A stretch of 17,810 nucleotides of DNA from positions 1-17,810 of the forward strand of contig JBCCZC010000064.1 of assembly GCA_039188505.1 (NCBI GenBank). Direction: 5' to 3'. Numbering within the stretch: the first letter of the stretch is position 1; the number at the start of each line of letters is the position of its first letter. The notes beneath the pieces were generated by a model that ran no database searches, was not told where the DNA came from, and saw only the letters and a program-made list of their open reading frames with translations. The position numbers and the translations under genes are program-made. The DNA comes from JBCCZC01 sp039188505. GTDB lineage: Bacteria > Pseudomonadota > Gammaproteobacteria > Xanthomonadales > SZUA-38. Below, in pieces: positions 1 through 7,218 of this stretch.

Positions 1-125
1 ACCGTGTTGACGCTGGTCGCCGCAACGCGGACCCGCACGTGGCCGGACTTGACCTCGGGGCTGGGCAATTCAGTGAGCTCGAACGGCGCGTCGGCACCGT
101 AGCGGTTGAGAACCATCGCCTTCAT
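1..125 (-). CDS. MDR-family zinc alcohol dehydrogenase / quinone oxidoreductase, N-terminal fragment
   Basis: Leftward gene cut by the window edge; only the first 41 codons are present. The translation starts MKAMVLNRYGADAPFEL and continues with ELPSPEVKSGHVRVRV and AATSVNT. That is the usual opening of medium-chain dehydrogenase/reductase proteins (zinc alcohol dehydrogenases, quinone/NADPH oxidoreductases): a first strand with a 'G.....L.e.p.P....g.vlVrv.a..vN..D' pattern that forms the GroES-like fold. The ATG (125-123) is preceded on the minus strand by AGGAGA at a good distance, which fixes the start. Members are usually 320-345 residues and reduce quinones, enones or aldehydes with NAD(P)H in the cytoplasm. 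Substrate and zinc content cannot be judged because the relevant residues lie outside the window. It is transcribed divergently from the next gene. Confidence 0.8.
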   Translation of the reverse strand, partial: MKAMVLNRYGADAPFELTELPSPEVKSGHVRVRVAATSVNT

Positions 126-199
126 CGGGGCGTCTCCTGCGTGGATTCAAGGGATGCCCCACATTAACCAGAAGACCGAAGCAAGAGGACCAGCTACAC

Positions 200-216
200 C
201 CGAAATCATTATTCGG
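200..216. promoter_or_regulatory. Small inverted repeat between divergent genes
   Basis: CCGAA (200-204) is repeated inverted as TTCGG (212-216) around a 7-nt AT-rich centre, in a locally AT-rich patch between the divergent starts at 125 and 333. It could be part of a divergent promoter or operator. The arms are only 5 bp, so chance is quite possible. Confidence 0.2.
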
Positions 217-332
217 CTTTCGAGGATAGTCGCGCACCATCAGCGGCAGCAGGCCACCGCGCCTGGGCTTGGCCGGGCTTGTTCGTCTCGGCGCCGGCAC
301 GCATGATGCCCCGTGCGTCGCGGTGGGAACGC

Positions 333-1027
333 ATGATGAACGACTGGAGCCGGCCGGAGCCGTTCTTCCGTCATTTCGCCTGGTTTCTGCTCGCGTTCGT
401 GATCCTGAGCTTTCTCGGCAAGGCGATCCTCGACACCGAGGACCTGCCGCCCATCACGCCGCTGCACCACTGCCACGCCGTGACCATGGCGCATGGTTCG
501 TGCTGTTCGCCCTGCAGCCCACGCTCCTGCATCTAGGGAGGGCAAAACTCCACCGAATTCTGGGGCGTTTGAGCCCGATCCTCGTCGTCACCTTCTTCGG
601 CTTCGCGATCCCGATCTCCCTGCTCAACTGGGCGCGGGTCGGCGAACCCCTCATCGTCACGGCGAACGGTATGAACTTCACGCTATTCCTGGGGTTCTAT
701 CTGGCGGCCATCGCCTGGCGACGATCGGAGGCCACCCACAAGCGGCTGATGCTCTACGCGACGCTGTCGATCATGGGTCCGGCTGCCGGCCGGATTCCCG
801 AGCTGTTCGACGCCTCGCCGTTCGTCGCGGCGCCGATCATCTTCGTTCTCAATCTGACCCCGGTCGTCCACGATTTCGTCGTGCACCGACGGGTCCATCC
901 CGCCAGCTGGATCGGTTTCGGCCTCATGATCCTCACCATTCCGATCGTCGTGACGCTCAGTGGTTCAGAGGCCTCGGCGGCGCTGCTCTCCAGCGTTCTC
1001 GGACCGCCGGGGACCCCAGGGCCCTGA
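333..1027 (+). pseudogene. Multi-spanning membrane protein, interrupted by a one-base frameshift
   Basis: Two rightward frames join into one plausible protein. Frame A from ATG 333 (MMNDWSRPEPFFRHFAWF) gives a first membrane helix and then PLHHCHAVTMA at about 465-491. Frame B continues from TGG at 494 with WFVLFALQPTLLHLGR and LHRILGRLSPILVV, then further helices up to the TGA at 1025-1027. Adding one base near 492 restores a continuous product of about 231 residues. The join falls inside the conserved-looking stretch 'H.HA..MaaWf.lF.lQp.L...Gr..lHR.lG', seen in small uncharacterised integral membrane proteins with five to seven helices. ATG 333 or 336 is preceded by GTGGGAAC. A true inactivating deletion and a sequencing or assembly error would look the same here. 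I cannot assign a function; the His/Trp-rich first loop may bind something. Confidence 0.7.
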
Positions 1028-1120
1028 TTTCGACAGCGGGAGAAAAACCTGGTTGTTTCGTCGCGGCGCGCCGGCCAGGCGGGGCGTCAAGCTCCAAACG
1101 CGTCGTCCTGCAGCGGCTTC

Positions 1121-1129
1121 TGGTACACT
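1121..1129 (+). promoter_or_regulatory. Candidate extended -10 promoter of ybiT
   Basis: TGGTACACT (1121-1129) matches an extended -10 element (TGn followed by TACACT) and is followed by a GC-rich discriminator. No convincing -35 hexamer lies 16-18 bp upstream, which is normal for extended -10 promoters. The predicted leader to the ybiT start is about 65 nt. Confidence 0.45.
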
Positions 1130-1199
1130 CGCGCGCCGCGCGATGCCCGCAGCAGCTGTGTGCGAGCCCGGACCGCAACCCGCATCAGGTACTCCCAAC

Positions 1200-2813
1200 A
1201 TGATTTCCACCAGCTCTCTCACGATCCAGTTCGGATCGAAGCCCTTGTTCGAGAACGTCTCGGCGAAGTTCGGCAACAACAATCGCTACGGCTTGATCGG
1301 TGCCAACGGCAGCGGGAAGTCCACCTTCATGAAGATTCTCTCAGGGGAACTCGAGCCCAGCGCAGGTAGCGTATCCGTCGAGCCCGGCGCGCGGATCGGT
1401 CGGCTGCGGCAGGATCAGTTCGCCTACGAGTCGTGCCGCGTGATCGACACGGTCATCATGGGCCATGCCGAGCTCTGGGAGATCATGGAGGAGCGCGAAC
1501 GGATCTACTCGCTGCCTGAGATGAGCGACGAGGACGGCGTTCGGGTTGCGGACCTCGAGGTGAGCTTCGCCGAGATGGACGGCTATTCCGCCGAGGCCCG
1601 CGCCGGCGAGCTGCTGGAGGGTGTCGGGATTCCGGTCTCGCAGCACGAAGGGCCCATGAGCGAGGTCGCGCCCGGGTGGAAATTCCGGGTCCTGCTCGCC
1701 CAGGCGCTCTTCTCCGATCCCGACATCCTGCTGCTCGATGAGCCGACCAACAACCTCGACATCCACACCGTCCGGTGGCTCGAGGACTTCCTGGTTGCGG
1801 CGCGGTCGACGATGGTGATCATCTCCCACGATCGTCACTTCCTGAACAGCGTGTGCACGTACATGGCGGACCTGGACTACGGTCGGATCCAGCTGTTCCC
1901 GGGCAACTACGACGAATACATGACCGCCGCGACCCAGGCCCGGGAGCGGATGTACGCGGACAACGCCAAGAAGAAAGCGAAGATCGAAGAGCTCCAGGCC
2001 TTCGTCAGCCGCTTCTCGGCGAACGCCTCGAAGGCACGCCAGGCGACCTCGCGGGCGCGCCAGATCGAGAAGATCCAGCTCGAGGAGATCAAGCCCTCCA
2101 GCCGGCAGAACCCCTATATCCAATTCGAACAGGCCAAGCCGCTTCGGCGCCTCGCGCTCGAAGTCGAGGCTTTGGCCCACGCCTATGATGAGGACGAGCG
2201 GCTCTTTGCCGATCTGAACCTGACCGCGGAGGCCGGCGCGCGCATCGCCATCCTCGGCACCAACGGCATCGGCAAGACGACGCTGGTGAAGTGCCTGGTT
2301 GGCGAACTCGAGCCGGTCGCAGGTGCGGTGAAGTGGGCCGAGCACGCCCGGGTCGGCTACGTGTCCCAGGACCACTCGGCGGAGTTCGACAGCGACGAGA
2401 GCGCCTTCGAGTGGATGAACCAGTGGCGGCCGGAGGGCGCTGACGAGCAGGCAGTCCGCAGCGTGCTCGGTCGGCTGCTGTTCTCGAAAGAGGACAGCGA
2501 GAAGCGCCTGCGGGTCATGTCCGGTGGTGAGCAGGGACGGCTGCTCTTCGGCAAGCTGATCCTCCAGCAGCCCAACGTGATCGTGATGGACGAGCCGACC
2601 AATCACCTCGACATGGAGTCCATCGAGTCCCTGAACTTGGCGCTCGAGAATTATCCGGGCACGCTGATTTTCGTGAGCCACGACCGGGAGTTCGTCTCGT
2701 CGCTGGCCAATCGGATCATCGAGCTCACCGCCGATGGGATCATCGACTACAGTGGGACCTACGACGAGTTCCTGCTGGCGCAGGGGCTTGCCGATCGGGC
2801 CAAGGTCGCCTGA
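1200..2813 (+). CDS. ybiT: ABC-F family ATPase YbiT
   Basis: A 537-residue soluble protein with two ATP-binding cassettes and no membrane segments, very close in length and motif layout to E. coli YbiT (530 residues). The start reads MISTSSLTIQFGSKPLFENV. The first cassette has Walker A GANGSGKST at 34-42, a degenerate signature (EVAPGWKFRVLLAQAL) and Walker B/D-loop DEPTNNLD at 180-187. The second has Walker A GTNGIGKTT at 353-361, signature MSGGEQGRLLFGKL and DEPTNHLD at 464-471. Both have a SHDR switch histidine. The linker between them (about 240-320) is charged and helical, as expected for the tRNA-interaction motif. ABC-F proteins bind the ribosomal E site and act on translation; they are not transporters. 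The exact role of YbiT is unsettled. ATG 1200 is chosen because family similarity begins exactly there; the frame is open further upstream but without family-like sequence. Confidence 0.95.
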   Translation: MISTSSLTIQFGSKPLFENVSAKFGNNNRYGLIGANGSGKSTFMKILSGELEPSAGSVSVEPGARIGRLRQDQFAYESCRVIDTVIMGHAELWEIMEERERIYSLPEMSDEDGVRVADLEVSFAEMDGYSAEARAGELLEGVGIPVSQHEGPMSEVAPGWKFRVLLAQALFSDPDILLLDEPTNNLDIHTVRWLEDFLVAARSTMVIISHDRHFLNSVCTYMADLDYGRIQLFPGNYDEYMTAATQARERMYADNAKKKAKIEELQAFVSRFSANASKARQATSRARQIEKIQLEEIKPSSRQNPYIQFEQAKPLRRLALEVEALAHAYDEDERLFADLNLTAEAGARIAILGTNGIGKTTLVKCLVGELEPVAGAVKWAEHARVGYVSQDHSAEFDSDESAFEWMNQWRPEGADEQAVRSVLGRLLFSKEDSEKRLRVMSGGEQGRLLFGKLILQQPNVIVMDEPTNHLDMESIESLNLALENYPGTLIFVSHDREFVSSLANRIIELTADGIIDYSGTYDEFLLAQGLADRAKVA

Positions 2814-2844
2814 GTCCCCCACCGACTGTCCTTTCTTGCCGGTT

Positions 2845-2863
2845 GGAAAGCGAGGGCTTTTCT
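2845..2863 (+). terminator. Weak candidate terminator after ybiT
   Basis: GGAAAGC (2845-2851) and GCTTTTC (2856-2862) form a stem with one G-U pair around loop GAGG, about 30 nt after the ybiT stop, between convergent genes. The T-rich part lies inside the stem, so it is not a classical intrinsic terminator. A second small stem with a T run follows (GGCCG 2896-2900 / CGGCC 2907-2911, then TTT). Confidence 0.3.
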
Positions 2864-2944
2864 GGAGCTTCACGGCGCCGCGGCGGCAGCGCTGCGGCCG
2901 GTGCTACGGCCTTTCGTCGCGGAGCGCCGTCGCTGCTTCGGCGG

Positions 2945-3361
2945 CTATCCGTCTCGTCCCGGTTCGCTCGGATCGTCCGAGAACAGGGCGATCTTGTTGC
3001 CCTGCGGATCTCGCAGGTAGGCGACGTAGAAGTGAGCGCCGTAGGACTCGCGGAATCCAGGCTGGCCTTCATCGGTGCCTCCCGCCGCGAGCGCGGCGGC
3101 ATGCAGGGCCCGGACCTGCTGCTGGCTGCGCGCCCGGAACGCGATCATCGCCCCGTTGCCGGATGACGCGGCGCGGCCATCGAAGGGGGCCTTTACGTAG
3201 AACTCCGGCAGGGCGGCAGGGCCCGCCGGTTGTCCCGGGAGCGCATAGCTGAGGCCCTCGGCGCTTTCCGTCAGTTCGTAGTCGAGCGCGGGCAGAAACG
3301 ACGAGTAGAAGCGCCTGGCGGCCGCAATATCGTCAGCACCGACCGTCAGATAAGCGATCAT
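2945..3361 (-). CDS. VOC-fold (glyoxalase/dioxygenase superfamily) protein
   Basis: A 138-residue cytoplasmic protein with the paired beta-alpha-beta-beta-beta layout of the vicinal oxygen chelate superfamily. The first module starts MIAYLTVGADDIAAARRFYSSFLPALDY and the second ends with AYLRDPQGNKIALFSDD. The usual first metal-ligand histidine is a tyrosine (Y4), and the C-terminal glutamate ('G..iEl') is replaced (KIALF). It therefore resembles the subgroup of short VOC proteins without the canonical metal site, and a catalytic role cannot be assumed. ATG 3361 is preferred, with GGGGTGGA upstream; a GTG three codons earlier (3370) is possible but would overlap that ribosome-binding site. It is convergent with ybiT and lies 79 bp downstream of another leftward gene, so they could be co-transcribed. 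Substrate unknown. Confidence 0.8.
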   Translation of the reverse strand: MIAYLTVGADDIAAARRFYSSFLPALDYELTESAEGLSYALPGQPAGPAALPEFYVKAPFDGRAASSGNGAMIAFRARSQQQVRALHAAALAAGGTDEGQPGFRESYGAHFYVAYLRDPQGNKIALFSDDPSEPGRDG

Positions 3362-3440
3362 GCTGTCCACCCCGTGGGACCGGTTGGTGCTAGCAGTGAG
3401 GCTGCGGTGACCAGCCGCGGCAATTCCGACGCGACGGCCA

Positions 3441-3800
3441 TCATGCGGCCCCCTGCATGACGAGCACGATCACTGTGAGGCTTAGCAGGCCCAGGGGCTT
3501 GAGCAATACCTCCGAATACGGGTTCGTCCAGACTTCGTGGGGTTTCCAGACGCAGATCAGCGACAGGGCGATGACAAACAGGATCTGGTTTCCACGGTAC
3601 CCAGCGAAGGGGCCGACGTGCCAGAGATGAAATCCATAGGCCGCGGCCACGGCCGCATACGCGCGTGCAAACAAGTCTCCTGCTCCTCCCCGAAGAACGA
3701 CGTTGTCGTTGTCGCGCCGCTCGGCCACCAAACGGCCCTCGTCGGCACTCAAGGAAAACGGTACTCCAACGCCCGTCGTTCCGGGAGTGCTTGTCGTCAT
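3441..3800 (-). CDS. Small two-helix membrane protein, unknown function
   Basis: 119 residues. The N-terminal half (1-60) is hydrophilic and includes FSLSADEGRLVAERRDNDNV followed by an Ala-rich, probably helical stretch (ARAYAAVAAAYGFHLW). Two hydrophobic segments follow: about 71-85 (NQILFVIALSLICVW) and about 102-116 (PLGLLSLTVIVLVMQ), separated by the polar turn KPHEVWTNPYSEVLL. The protein ends two residues after the second helix, so both termini probably face the same side. I recognise no family. The start ATG is preceded by AAGG at a reasonable distance. It lies between two leftward genes and could be read with the VOC gene downstream. GC-rich codon use matches its neighbours, so it does not look foreign. 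Confidence 0.6.
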   Translation of the reverse strand: MTTSTPGTTGVGVPFSLSADEGRLVAERRDNDNVVLRGGAGDLFARAYAAVAAAYGFHLWHVGPFAGYRGNQILFVIALSLICVWKPHEVWTNPYSEVLLKPLGLLSLTVIVLVMQGAA

Positions 3801-3853
3801 CGCCCGACCTTATCCGGCGCAGGTCGGGCGCACGCCCGGGATTGCGTTGACAA

Positions 3854-3875
3854 CGGGACCGTCTACGCGGTCCCG
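3854..3875 (-). terminator. Strong hairpin after the M64-like gene
   Basis: CGGGACCG (3854-3861) and CGGTCCCG (3868-3875) form a perfect 8-bp stem with a 6-nt loop, 20 nt beyond the stop of the leftward 1107-codon gene. On the minus strand the stem is followed by TTGTCAAC, a poor U tract. A transcription terminator or 3'-end stabiliser is plausible. Confidence 0.5.
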
Positions 3876-3894
3876 ACCGGTTCCGGGCGTCGCC

Positions 3895-6800
3895 TCACCG
3901 GGCCTCCGGCTGCACCAGGCATCGCCGCCCGTTCAGCTCCGTCAGGCGCACGAGACTCAACGCACCATTGGCGAAGCCCGGCTGCTCGGCGCTCCAGGCC
4001 ATCTCGGCACCGCTGTCGCCCTCGAACGCGAGGGTCAGGGTGCCCCAGCGCTGGCGCTCGACGCTGTCGCTCGAGAAGCGCGGCGGGAAGTCGCCGCCGG
4101 TGAACTGCTCGAGTTCGAGCTCGACGCGGTCATCGATCAGTGGACCCTGGCCAACGAGCCAGACCTGCTCGCCGTCGTGGAAGACATACCAGGCCAGGAA
4201 CACCTCGAGGCGGCCGGCATCGCGCACCACCTCGACGACAACGCCGTGGCCGTCCTGGGTCGGGTCGTAGTAGCTACCGCTCCGGCAGGCCTGCGGAACC
4301 CGCGGTACACGGGCGAGTCGGGCCAGATCGAGCGAACCGGCACCGAAGCCCTCGATCGCGCTGTCCCAGGCCACCCGGGCGCGGCCCTCGGGCAGGAAGG
4401 TGAGGTCGACCGTGCCCCATGGGATACGGTTCACGGCGGCGGGGTCGAAGTTCGGCGGAAAAGCGCCCCCGGTGGGTTGGAGCATCTCCAGGCGTGCCTC
4501 GTTTCTCAGGAGCGTACCGGTGCCGACGAGCCACACCGGCGCACCGTCCAGGAACGTGTACCAGTAGGCGTTGATGCGATTCGGCCGGGCCAGGTGCTCG
4601 ATGAAGAAGCCGTGGCCAGGCTGCTCGGGGTCCAGCCACGCGCCGCTCATATCGAGGTCGCAGCCGATGCGTGCGGCAAGCCGGCTCGCAGCTTCCGCGT
4701 CGGGGATCGGGCCCGAAGCTGCCGGCGCCGGCGAGAATCCCTCCAGCACGCCGCAGAGGACCAGATCGAAGTAGTCCCGGGACGGTTCGTTGAAGTCGAG
4801 GGCGTTGTTGCGCATGCGCGAATCGCTCGTGGAGCGGTAGACGCCGCCGCTCTCCAGGCGGGCGCCGGCGTAGAGTCCGAGACCCCGCGTCCCGGGCACG
4901 GCGATGGGCGTGTCGACGCGCGCGATGCCTTCAGCCCAGGGCGCGAGCTCCGGATCGCGGTGGTGCGTGTAGTGTCGGCCCGGGAATTGGGTTCGCAGGG
5001 ACGTGGTCCGTCGCCCGTCGGACTCGTCCTGAAGCCCGGCCGGGTTGTGACCCAGTTCGCGGCCTGGGGCATGGCTGTTGGGGCTGACGTGACCCAGACC
5101 CGCGGGAGCGATGACCGCGCTGTTTTCCACGCCGACGCGAACGGGCTGGTTGATCAGCACGACCGTGAGGTTGCGCCAGGGATACTCGGCGTTGAGCACC
5201 TCGCCGACCGCCCCGAAGTCGACCTGGAGAACTTCCGAACCGACGTCCAGCTCCGCGCCGAACCGCGTGTCGCGCTCCTGCAGGCCATCGATATCCAATC
5301 CCGACTGCACTGAAGGGACGAAGATCGCGAACGCCTCGACGTCCAGTCCAAGGCGCTGGACATCCGGGGACGCCAGCAGCGCGCGCAGGAAGTCCCGGGC
5401 GTTCCGCTCGAAGACCGCGAAGTCGTCGATGTTCGGGTAGCCATCGCCGTTGAGATCTTCGAAGGGTTCGTTGCCCTCGCTCGGGTTCGTTTCAGGGGTC
5501 GCCGCCGGTCGGTCACCGTAGTACGAGATCGGCTCGTCCTCCTGCCAGAGGCCATCCAGGTCCAGGTCCAGGAAGAGCGTGCCGTCCCAGACGCCGTTGC
5601 CGTTCAGGTCTTCGTAGGTCTCGTTGATATCGGTGTAGGACTCGCCCACGAAGACAATCTGAAAGCGTTCGTCGCCATCGCCCAGAAGACGCTGTCCGGT
5701 CGGCCCGGCTTCATCGAGAGCCAGGAACGGCAGGAGTTCCTGGCGCACATCGAGCTCGGCCGCGCGGTGCGGGTCGAGGATTCGGTGGTGCGTCGCGACC
5801 GTATCAGCGCCCTCCCGCACGCCGAAGGTCAGCGTCGCGCCGCGGACTGCCGGGACCGAAAAGCGACCCGCGTCATCGGTCTCGAAGCGGCTCACGGCCG
5901 TGCCGTCTTCGGTCCACCGGTAGATGGGAGCGTTGGGCTGAGGCTCGCCCGCGCGGTCGCGCACCACGCCGCTCAGCAGGGTGGGGGGGGCAGCGATCGC
6001 GCCAAGGTCCAGGGTGGTCTGCTCGCCCACCACGACGGACGCGGAAACGTCGTCGAGGCCGGCGCCGCGGAAGCGAAGCTCGATCTCGCCGTCGTCGAGT
6101 CGCAGGAGCTCGCCGCGGCGAAGCTGGGGAATCGCCGCCAGCGGCCGGTCTTGCGCGACCAGCATCACTTCAACGCCGCCGTCCGGTATGCCTTCGAGCG
6201 TCAGCTGCCCGTTCGGCACGTCGAAGCTGAAGTTTCGGGCCAAGCCGTCGACCTCGACGTCTACGGTCCGCGGACCAAGAGCGAACTGTCCAGTACCGTC
6301 CAGGAGCGTTCCACCGAAACCGACGAAGCGGGCCTGATAGTCCCCGGGCGGCGCGGCAATCCGGATGTCGGGCGCCAGGTACTCGTTGGCCGCCATCAGT
6401 TCGTCGCCGCGCCAGAGTTCCACCAGGCCACGCTCGATGGCGCCGCCTGCCACATCGACCCTGACGATCGTCTCGACGACCCGCTCGACATCGAAGCGGA
6501 TCTCGAAGGGGCCGCTGGGCGCACCGAGCCGGGTCCAGGCCGTCGTGTGCGGTCGCGCCTGCAGGCGCACGCCGACCTCATAGGGCCTGCCGACACGAAG
6601 ACGAAGCCCATCCAGCACGCAGAAGCGGCTCTTGCAGAAGCTCGTGAAGCCGGGTGGCAGCTCGGTGCCGGCTTCGTCCAGAACCCGGACCGTGGGCGTG
6701 GGTCGCGGCTCGAGTTCGAGCACGACCTCGATGTCGCCCGTCGGCCAGATGCGATGCGGGAAGAAGCCCTGCGGCGTGCACTCGTCGCTGTCGGAGGTGA

Positions 6801-7218
6801 ACTCGACGGTGACGATCGTCGGTAGGTCGACGGCGGCGGCCAGCACAATGGCCTCCGGATTCGGGCCGTCACCGAACTCGACCGCCGGCATCACGCCCGT
6901 GGTGGTGGTGCCGGAGACCTCGAAGACGCACCCCTCCGGCATCGAGCCGTTCTCGTCGACGAACGTCACCCGCAGCTCTTGCAGCCCTTTCGCGCCGGTC
7001 GGTGCCGGCGGCGGCGCGGCGAACGGATCGGCGGCCTTCTCATTGCGGATGTGCGGTACGCCGTAGCCGGTTTCCCGACGGATCAGCGTGGTCTCGTCAT
7101 CGACCCGTGCCGCTGCCGTGCGAGCGAGCGAGCGCTCCGGGTAGGGGAGCGGATCGAGCCGCTCGTCGACCGTTCCGCCCAGGAGGGCAGCTGCGAGAAT
7201 CAGTTCCGGTGTGGCCAT
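3895..7218 (-). CDS. Secreted M64-like metallopeptidase homologue with degenerate zinc motif and C-terminal tandem repeats
   Basis: A 1107-residue protein, probably exported. Residues 1-20 hold a short hydrophobic stretch (ELILAAALLGG) but no basic n-region, so the signal is atypical. Residues about 80-410 are beta-rich and unrecognised. About 414-495 resembles a carboxypeptidase-regulatory-like (prealbumin) domain (LSGVVRDRAGEPQPNAPIY). From 519 it follows the M64/IgA-peptidase-like pattern: FQIVFVGESYTD (519-530), FLRALLASPDVQRL, VEAFAIFVPSVQSGLDI, VVLINQPVRVGV, RELGHNPAGLQDES (720-733), GLGLYAGARLESGGVYRS and SRMRNN. The expected HExxH...DEY reads RELGH...DES, so the first zinc ligand is lost. 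Three acidic calcium-loop-like segments are inserted at 537-599. Two related repeats form the C-terminus (853-973 and 978-1107). The minus-strand leader has GGGAG before ATG 7218, and an in-frame stop just upstream excludes a longer start. It is divergent from the kinase gene. Peptidase activity is doubtful; a binding role is possible. Confidence 0.75.
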   Translation of the reverse strand: MATPELILAAALLGGTVDERLDPLPYPERSLARTAAARVDDETTLIRRETGYGVPHIRNEKAADPFAAPPPAPTGAKGLQELRVTFVDENGSMPEGCVFEVSGTTTTGVMPAVEFGDGPNPEAIVLAAAVDLPTIVTVEFTSDSDECTPQGFFPHRIWPTGDIEVVLELEPRPTPTVRVLDEAGTELPPGFTSFCKSRFCVLDGLRLRVGRPYEVGVRLQARPHTTAWTRLGAPSGPFEIRFDVERVVETIVRVDVAGGAIERGLVELWRGDELMAANEYLAPDIRIAAPPGDYQARFVGFGGTLLDGTGQFALGPRTVDVEVDGLARNFSFDVPNGQLTLEGIPDGGVEVMLVAQDRPLAAIPQLRRGELLRLDDGEIELRFRGAGLDDVSASVVVGEQTTLDLGAIAAPPTLLSGVVRDRAGEPQPNAPIYRWTEDGTAVSRFETDDAGRFSVPAVRGATLTFGVREGADTVATHHRILDPHRAAELDVRQELLPFLALDEAGPTGQRLLGDGDERFQIVFVGESYTDINETYEDLNGNGVWDGTLFLDLDLDGLWQEDEPISYYGDRPAATPETNPSEGNEPFEDLNGDGYPNIDDFAVFERNARDFLRALLASPDVQRLGLDVEAFAIFVPSVQSGLDIDGLQERDTRFGAELDVGSEVLQVDFGAVGEVLNAEYPWRNLTVVLINQPVRVGVENSAVIAPAGLGHVSPNSHAPGRELGHNPAGLQDESDGRRTTSLRTQFPGRHYTHHRDPELAPWAEGIARVDTPIAVPGTRGLGLYAGARLESGGVYRSTSDSRMRNNALDFNEPSRDYFDLVLCGVLEGFSPAPAASGPIPDAEAASRLAARIGCDLDMSGAWLDPEQPGHGFFIEHLARPNRINAYWYTFLDGAPVWLVGTGTLLRNEARLEMLQPTGGAFPPNFDPAAVNRIPWGTVDLTFLPEGRARVAWDSAIEGFGAGSLDLARLARVPRVPQACRSGSYYDPTQDGHGVVVEVVRDAGRLEVFLAWYVFHDGEQVWLVGQGPLIDDRVELELEQFTGGDFPPRFSSDSVERQRWGTLTLAFEGDSGAEMAWSAEQPGFANGALSLVRLTELNGRRCLVQPEAR
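3898..4662 (-). repeat. Two tandem ~120-residue C-terminal repeats (protein level)
   Basis: Repeat 1 (residues 853-973, bases 4662-4300) and repeat 2 (978-1107, bases 4287-3898) share an order of motifs: Cys; a short G/S-W/Y aromatic turn; D-P-x-Q-x-GHG; WYxF; G-x-x-VWLVG-x-G; an LE-rich strand; GG-x-FPP-x-F; WGT; a V/M-AW-S pair; and G-x-GxL-x-LxRL. The copies are diverged, so this is an old domain duplication and not a recent DNA repeat. Confidence 0.8.

Noticed and set aside
960..1199. Upstream extension of the ybiT frame
   Set aside because: The first 80 codons are Arg/Pro-rich and unlike any ABC-F N-terminus; YbiT similarity begins exactly at ATG 1200, and a promoter-like element lies inside the extension.
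1341..2873. 510-codon open frame on the minus strand opposite ybiT
   Set aside because: Antisense to a clear ABC-F gene. The translation is low-complexity Leu/Arg/Val/Gly without family motifs, as expected from the GC-rich coding strand opposite.
3703..5313. 536-codon plus-strand open frame, and another at 5767-6825
   Set aside because: Both lie opposite the M64-like gene, whose frame carries recognisable motifs and repeats. The plus-strand translations have none.
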